Source: DTSX01 sp964633465 (GTDB lineage: Bacteria; Pseudomonadota; Gammaproteobacteria; Steroidobacterales; UBA11654). Taken from it: a stretch of 10,358 nucleotides of DNA. A program made the position numbers and the translations under genes. Shown here piece after piece: positions 7,663 through 10,358 of the stretch; position 1 is the first letter of the stretch; each line of letters begins with the position of its first letter. The DNA lies in assembly GCA_964633465.1 (NCBI GenBank), contig CAZWGB010000045.1:1-10358 (forward strand). Reading direction: 5' to 3'. A model generated the notes under the pieces. The model saw only the letters and a list, made by a program, of their open reading frames with translations. It was not told where the DNA came from and did not search any database.

Positions 7663-8520
7663 TTAATCCAAGAAGATATTTTCATAGAGATCTGTTCTTC
7701 GGTCTCTAAAAAATCCCCAAGATGATCTATACAGGTTGACAGAATCCAGATCAAATTCATGGACTATAATTTCTTCTTGATCCCTGGAGCACTCTTCAAC
7801 TTTTTCACCGCATTCATCTGTGATGAAAGAAGATCCATAGAAAGTCATTGAGAATTTTTCATTTCTTTCGACGCCTGTTCTATTTGAGGCTATTACTGGG
7901 ATGCTGTTAGCAGCAGCATGACCTTGCATGACAATTTGCCATGAATCTCTAGAGTCCATTTCAGGAGAGTCAGGCTCTGAACCAATAGCAGTAGGGTAAA
8001 AAATCATCTCAGCACCCATAAGAGTCATAATTCTTGCAGCTTCTGGGTACCACTGATCCCAACAAATACCCACTCCAATTTTGCCAAATTTTGTATTCCA
8101 AACTTTAAAACCGGTATTTCCTGGGTGAAAATAATATTTTTCTTCATAGCCAGGCCCATCCGGTATATGAGATTTTCTATATCGATCCATAATGGTTCCA
8201 TCGGCATTAATAACGGCCAATGAGTTGTAATATGTATTGTTATCCTTTTCAAAAAAACTCACAGGTAATACCACATCTAATTCTTCGGCAATACCTGCCA
8301 TTTTTTCCAAAATTGGGTTATTTTCAAAGGGAAGAGCGAGATTAAAATTTTCTGGATCATTATTGCAGGGAAAATAAAGGGAAGCGAATAATTCTTGTAT
8401 CAAAATAATATTTGCACCTTTTTCTTTTGCGGTCCTGATTATTTCAACTGCTTTATCAATATTTTCATCTGAATTATCAGTGCAAGCCATCTGTGTTGCT
8501 GCTACCGTTACTTTTCTCAT
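7663..8520 (-). CDS. aguB: N-carbamoylputrescine amidase AguB (nitrilase superfamily)
   Basis: A 285-residue cytoplasmic enzyme that hydrolyses N-carbamoylputrescine to putrescine, CO2 and ammonia. It has the full nitrilase-superfamily triad: Glu43 (IQELFASLYFP), Lys116 (YRKSHIPDGPGY) and Cys153 (GICWDQWYPEAAR). The segments around these residues, including EKYYFHPGNTGF, are typical of AguB rather than of beta-ureidopropionase or nitrilase. The ATG at 8520 is preceded by AAGGTG at good spacing. It begins 9 nt after the aguA stop, and the deiminase gene immediately upstream supplies its substrate, which strengthens the assignment. The gene looks complete and close to the family's usual length. 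Confidence 0.96.
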   Translation of the reverse strand: MRKVTVAATQMACTDNSDENIDKAVEIIRTAKEKGANIILIQELFASLYFPCNNDPENFNLALPFENNPILEKMAGIAEELDVVLPVSFFEKDNNTYYNSLAVINADGTIMDRYRKSHIPDGPGYEEKYYFHPGNTGFKVWNTKFGKIGVGICWDQWYPEAARIMTLMGAEMIFYPTAIGSEPDSPEMDSRDSWQIVMQGHAAANSIPVIASNRTGVERNEKFSMTFYGSSFITDECGEKVEECSRDQEEIIVHEFDLDSVNLYRSSWGFFRDRRTDLYENIFLD

Positions 8521-8529
8521 AATGACACC

Positions 8530-9564
8530 TTAGTTAGTGGCCGGTTGTTGTTGCGTAATACAGTGGATACCACCGCCGCCTTCAACTATAGATAAACCTT
8601 CAATAGGAATTACTATCCTATCTTGGAAGATGTTACTGATAGTTTCAATTGCTTTTTTGTCTTTCGGATCATTAAAGATAGGCATTATGATTGATCGATT
8701 TGCCATATAAAAATTAATATAAGATAAGGGCATTCTTTCGTTTAAGAATTCACGATATCTTGGTTGATGTATTTCAATAATATCAAACTGCTTGCCATTA
8801 GCATCCTTTGCATAATTTAAGCGGTTTCTATTCTCTTGCAAACGCTCATAGTTGGAATCTTCAGAATCATTTTCTGATAACGTTAGGATTTGGTTAAAAG
8901 GGGTAAAACATGCAAGATTATCTATATGTCCACCCGTGTCATCAAATTCAAGAGCTGCAATCAGCCAAATAAAATTTTCAACACCCAGATACTTTGTAAG
9001 AATATATTCAGCCTCTTTTTTTGTTAGCCCTGGATTTCGTTTAGGGTCAAATAAAACATCTTCGGTGATCATTAAAGTTCCGTTTCCATCGGTATGAATT
9101 GCACCCCCTTCTAAGACTATTGGAGCATCAAAGCACTCAAGATTAAGATGCTTTGTAACTTTTGATGCTATCAGAGCATCGTTTTTGCAAGAAAAATTAA
9201 TATTTTCACCATAATTATTGAAAGTCCAATCAACTCCAGCAATTAAAGGCCCTGTTGTAATAAAGGTAGGGCCTGAGTCACGTGCCCAACAGTCATCAAT
9301 ACGTAGTGGCATAACTGAAACTTTCTCTCCACAAAGCTTTTGACATTCATCAACATTGGATTGGTTGGCAATCATGGTTACCGATTCAAAGTCAACAATG
9401 GCTTTAGCTGTATTTGCATAAGCATGCCTCATGTTGTCAACGTTTGGGTATCTTGCAGGGTCAATACCAGTTGGCCAAAGCATCCAACAACGATCATGGT
9501 GTTGCCATTCTGCAGGCATGTAAAAACCCAAATCTTTTGGGTATTTTTCAATTCTATTTTGCAT
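8530..9564 (-). CDS. aguA: Agmatine deiminase AguA
   Basis: A 344-residue cytoplasmic enzyme of the guanidino-group-modifying (PPAD) superfamily converting agmatine to N-carbamoylputrescine and ammonia. Family signatures are clear: GFYMPAEWQHHDRCWMLWP (residues 13-31), DDCWARDSGPTF, VLEGGAIHTDGNGTL, TGGHIDNLACF, and the C-terminal GGGGIHC with the nucleophile Cys335. The catalytic His and Asp positions of the family are present in the HID and RDSGP motifs. The ATG at 9564 is the natural start, leaving the expected short lead before the GFYMPAEW motif. There is no Shine-Dalgarno, and only 13 nt separate it from the tmRNA 3' CCA on the same strand, so its mRNA probably derives from ssrA read-through or from a promoter inside ssrA. 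It is followed by aguB. Confidence 0.96.
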   Translation of the reverse strand: MQNRIEKYPKDLGFYMPAEWQHHDRCWMLWPTGIDPARYPNVDNMRHAYANTAKAIVDFESVTMIANQSNVDECQKLCGEKVSVMPLRIDDCWARDSGPTFITTGPLIAGVDWTFNNYGENINFSCKNDALIASKVTKHLNLECFDAPIVLEGGAIHTDGNGTLMITEDVLFDPKRNPGLTKKEAEYILTKYLGVENFIWLIAALEFDDTGGHIDNLACFTPFNQILTLSENDSEDSNYERLQENRNRLNYAKDANGKQFDIIEIHQPRYREFLNERMPLSYINFYMANRSIIMPIFNDPKDKKAIETISNIFQDRIVIPIEGLSIVEGGGGIHCITQQQPATN

Positions 9565-9577
9565 TGAATTAATGTTT

Positions 9578-9926
9578 TGGTGGAGGCGGCGGGAATCGAA
9601 CCCGCGTCCGCTAGCTATCCACAGGATGATCTACATGTTTATCCAGATCTTTTATTTTAACCTGATGTAACCGAAAGGAAGGATAGCATCAAGCGATCTC
9701 TAGTATTATTTTTAATGATTAATTGAAGAGAACGCATAATCACGATCTTGGGTATTTTTCATCAATTAAAACCCCCAAGAGAGTAGAAATTGATGCCAGC
9801 TGGATTTATGCAGCTAGTGCGTAGTTGTTATTTGCAACTAGTTTTTTACAGAGAGTTTAACGAGAACTCTGTAGCCTCGACATGCACATAAAGTCTCAAT
9901 ACCAACGTCGAAACCTTGTCGCCCCC
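9578..9926 (-). ncRNA. ssrA: Transfer-messenger RNA (tmRNA)
   Basis: A one-piece tmRNA of about 349 nt that frees stalled ribosomes and tags the incomplete protein. The 5' end GGGGGCG (from 9926) pairs with CGCCUCC just before the encoded ACCA 3' end (9578), closing the alanine-type acceptor stem, in which the G3-U pair is visible. The 5' region carries the conserved GACAAGGTTTCGACG and, further in, GTGCATGTCGAGG. The 3' region holds a canonical T arm, GCGGG-TTCGATT-CCCGC. CCA is encoded. The tag reading frame lies at 9806-9835. The length and ends match the E. coli molecule (363 nt), so there is no sign of the split form found in alphaproteobacteria or cyanobacteria. The right-hand neighbour on the same strand ends 62 nt upstream. 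Confidence 0.97.
9806..9835 (-). other. tmRNA proteolysis-tag reading frame (ANNNYALAA)
   Basis: After the CTAGTT context, the resume codon GCA begins nine codons reading A-N-N-N-Y-A-L-A-A followed by TAA at 9806-9808. E. coli encodes ANDENYALAA at the same place. The YALAA degradation end is kept, while the tag is one codon shorter and both acidic residues are absent. Confidence 0.9.
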
Positions 9927-9965
9927 TTTAAATCAATTATTAGATACCGGATTATCTCAAGAAGT
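9927..9965 (-). promoter_or_regulatory. Possible ssrA promoter region
   Basis: Upstream of the tmRNA 5' end, the minus strand shows TTGAGA (about -34) and a weak TAATTG (about -13 to -8) with short 15-bp spacing. Alternatively, GATAAT (about -31 to -26) could be a -10 box, giving a longer precursor that RNase P would trim. AGATA (9953-9957 arm) and TATCT (9942-9946 arm) form a 5-bp inverted repeat between the boxes. The location is reasonable; the exact promoter is uncertain. Confidence 0.3.
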
Positions 9966-9988
9966 TTGGGAAGATAAAAGTCTTGTTA

Positions 9989-10358
9989 TCAGTCGCTTGA
10001 TTCAATGGATTCCAGAATCCATTCTTTGAATAGGTGATGAGTCAGGAAACCTTTGGAGTTAAATTTGTAATCTAGACCTGAAAAATCCTCATTAATTTTT
10101 CTTTGTATGCCTTTGCCTGACATTAAATTGGAGACCATCAGAACTTTTTTTCCGTCAAGGGTAGCGTTTTCTATGAATTCTTTTATTTGCTTGACGTTTC
10201 TATCCCTTATTTCTTTAGGCGCATCATCTTGGAGAGTAAAGGGTCTAACAGCATTGAAATTCCCCTGGTCGTGAACATAGGTAGATAGATTTTCCATAAG
10301 TTCCAATTGAAGCTCATTGTCAGTTTCCCCAACTGGACCATGAGCTATAATGACTACA
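9989..10358 (-). CDS. C-terminal part of a CbiX/SirB-like chelatase-family protein (cut by the right edge)
   Basis: The frame stays open from the right edge to a TGA at 9989-9991, giving 122 visible residues. A TTG at 10306 is only an internal codon, because the 17 codons before it encode a meaningful segment: VVIIAHGPVGETDNE. That beta-strand followed by AHG is the metal-contacting histidine motif of the CbiX/SirB (class II sirohydrochlorin chelatase) fold. It is followed by VRPFTLQDDAPKEIRD, KKVLMVSNLMSGKGIQRKI and DFSGLDYKF, which resemble the C-terminal domain of two-domain CbiX-like proteins. True sirohydrochlorin or cobalt chelatases act in siroheme or B12 synthesis; many family members have no proven substrate, so the reaction is left open. 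It is the upstream neighbour of ssrA, with 62 nt between its stop and the tmRNA 5' end. Confidence 0.6.
   Translation of the reverse strand, partial: VVIIAHGPVGETDNELQLELMENLSTYVHDQGNFNAVRPFTLQDDAPKEIRDRNVKQIKEFIENATLDGKKVLMVSNLMSGKGIQRKINEDFSGLDYKFNSKGFLTHHLFKEWILESIESSD

Noticed and set aside
8025..8252. Minus-strand 75-codon ORF inside aguB in another frame
   Set aside because: It is a frame shadow; aguB is intact with all catalytic residues.
9340..9567. Plus-strand ORF of 75 codons over the start of aguA
   Set aside because: It lies antisense within a strongly supported gene and has no recognisable features.
9578..9660. Stand-alone tRNA on the minus strand (T arm and CCA visible)
   Set aside because: The T arm and acceptor belong to the tmRNA: the matching acceptor strand is about 340 nt away at 9920-9926 and there is no anticodon arm.
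1..10358. CRISPR array, insertion sequence, prophage or attachment site at the tmRNA 3' end
   Set aside because: tmRNA genes are frequent integration sites, so the 3' end was examined, but aguA follows directly with no integrase and no repeated copy of the T-arm sequence. No spaced repeats or terminal inverted repeats were seen elsewhere.

Overview
This is an AT-rich chromosomal stretch (roughly one third G+C by eye), most likely from a gammaproteobacterium, possibly a small-genome aquatic lineage. The support is a one-piece tmRNA gene whose tag ends in YALAA, an E. coli-sized tail-specific protease (Prc/Tsp) with the usual Ser/Lys/Gln active site, and an AguA/AguB putrescine pair. The lineage is an inference; nothing here fixes it below class level.

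Layout. Plus strand: the 3' end of an unrecognised gene (left edge to 274) overlaps by ATGA an MFS exporter (271-1653) of the NreB nickel-resistance type with a histidine-rich C-terminal tail. This pair converges, with only 13 bp between stop codons, on a run of about 8.3 kb in which everything lies on the minus strand. In transcription order from the right edge, that run holds: the C-terminal part of a CbiX/SirB-like chelatase-family protein (cut by the window end), the tmRNA gene ssrA (9578-9926), agmatine deiminase aguA, N-carbamoylputrescine amidase aguB, a FieF-type cation efflux protein, a secreted SYLF (Ysc84-like) protein, a DUF1838 protein with a Tat-type signal, two small probable lipoproteins, and prc.

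Functions. AguA and AguB together turn agmatine into putrescine; no arginine decarboxylase is in view. FieF and the His-tailed MFS protein both look like divalent-metal exporters, but they sit on opposite strands about 5 kb apart. The SYLF, DUF1838, lipoprotein and Prc genes all encode exported proteins and form an envelope-directed block. tmRNA and Prc are functionally linked in E. coli, where Tsp degrades exported proteins carrying the ssrA tag; their presence in one window may be coincidence.

Notable points: the tmRNA tag reads ANNNYALAA (nine codons, no acidic residue); aguA starts only 13 nt after the tmRNA CCA end with no visible terminator or Shine-Dalgarno; four of the minus-strand genes seem to start at TTG or GTG; and the two convergent genes both end GGT-TAA, forming a small inverted repeat across both stops. 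I see no CRISPR array, insertion sequence, phage gene or defence system. Most of the window looks like ordinary core or housekeeping genome.
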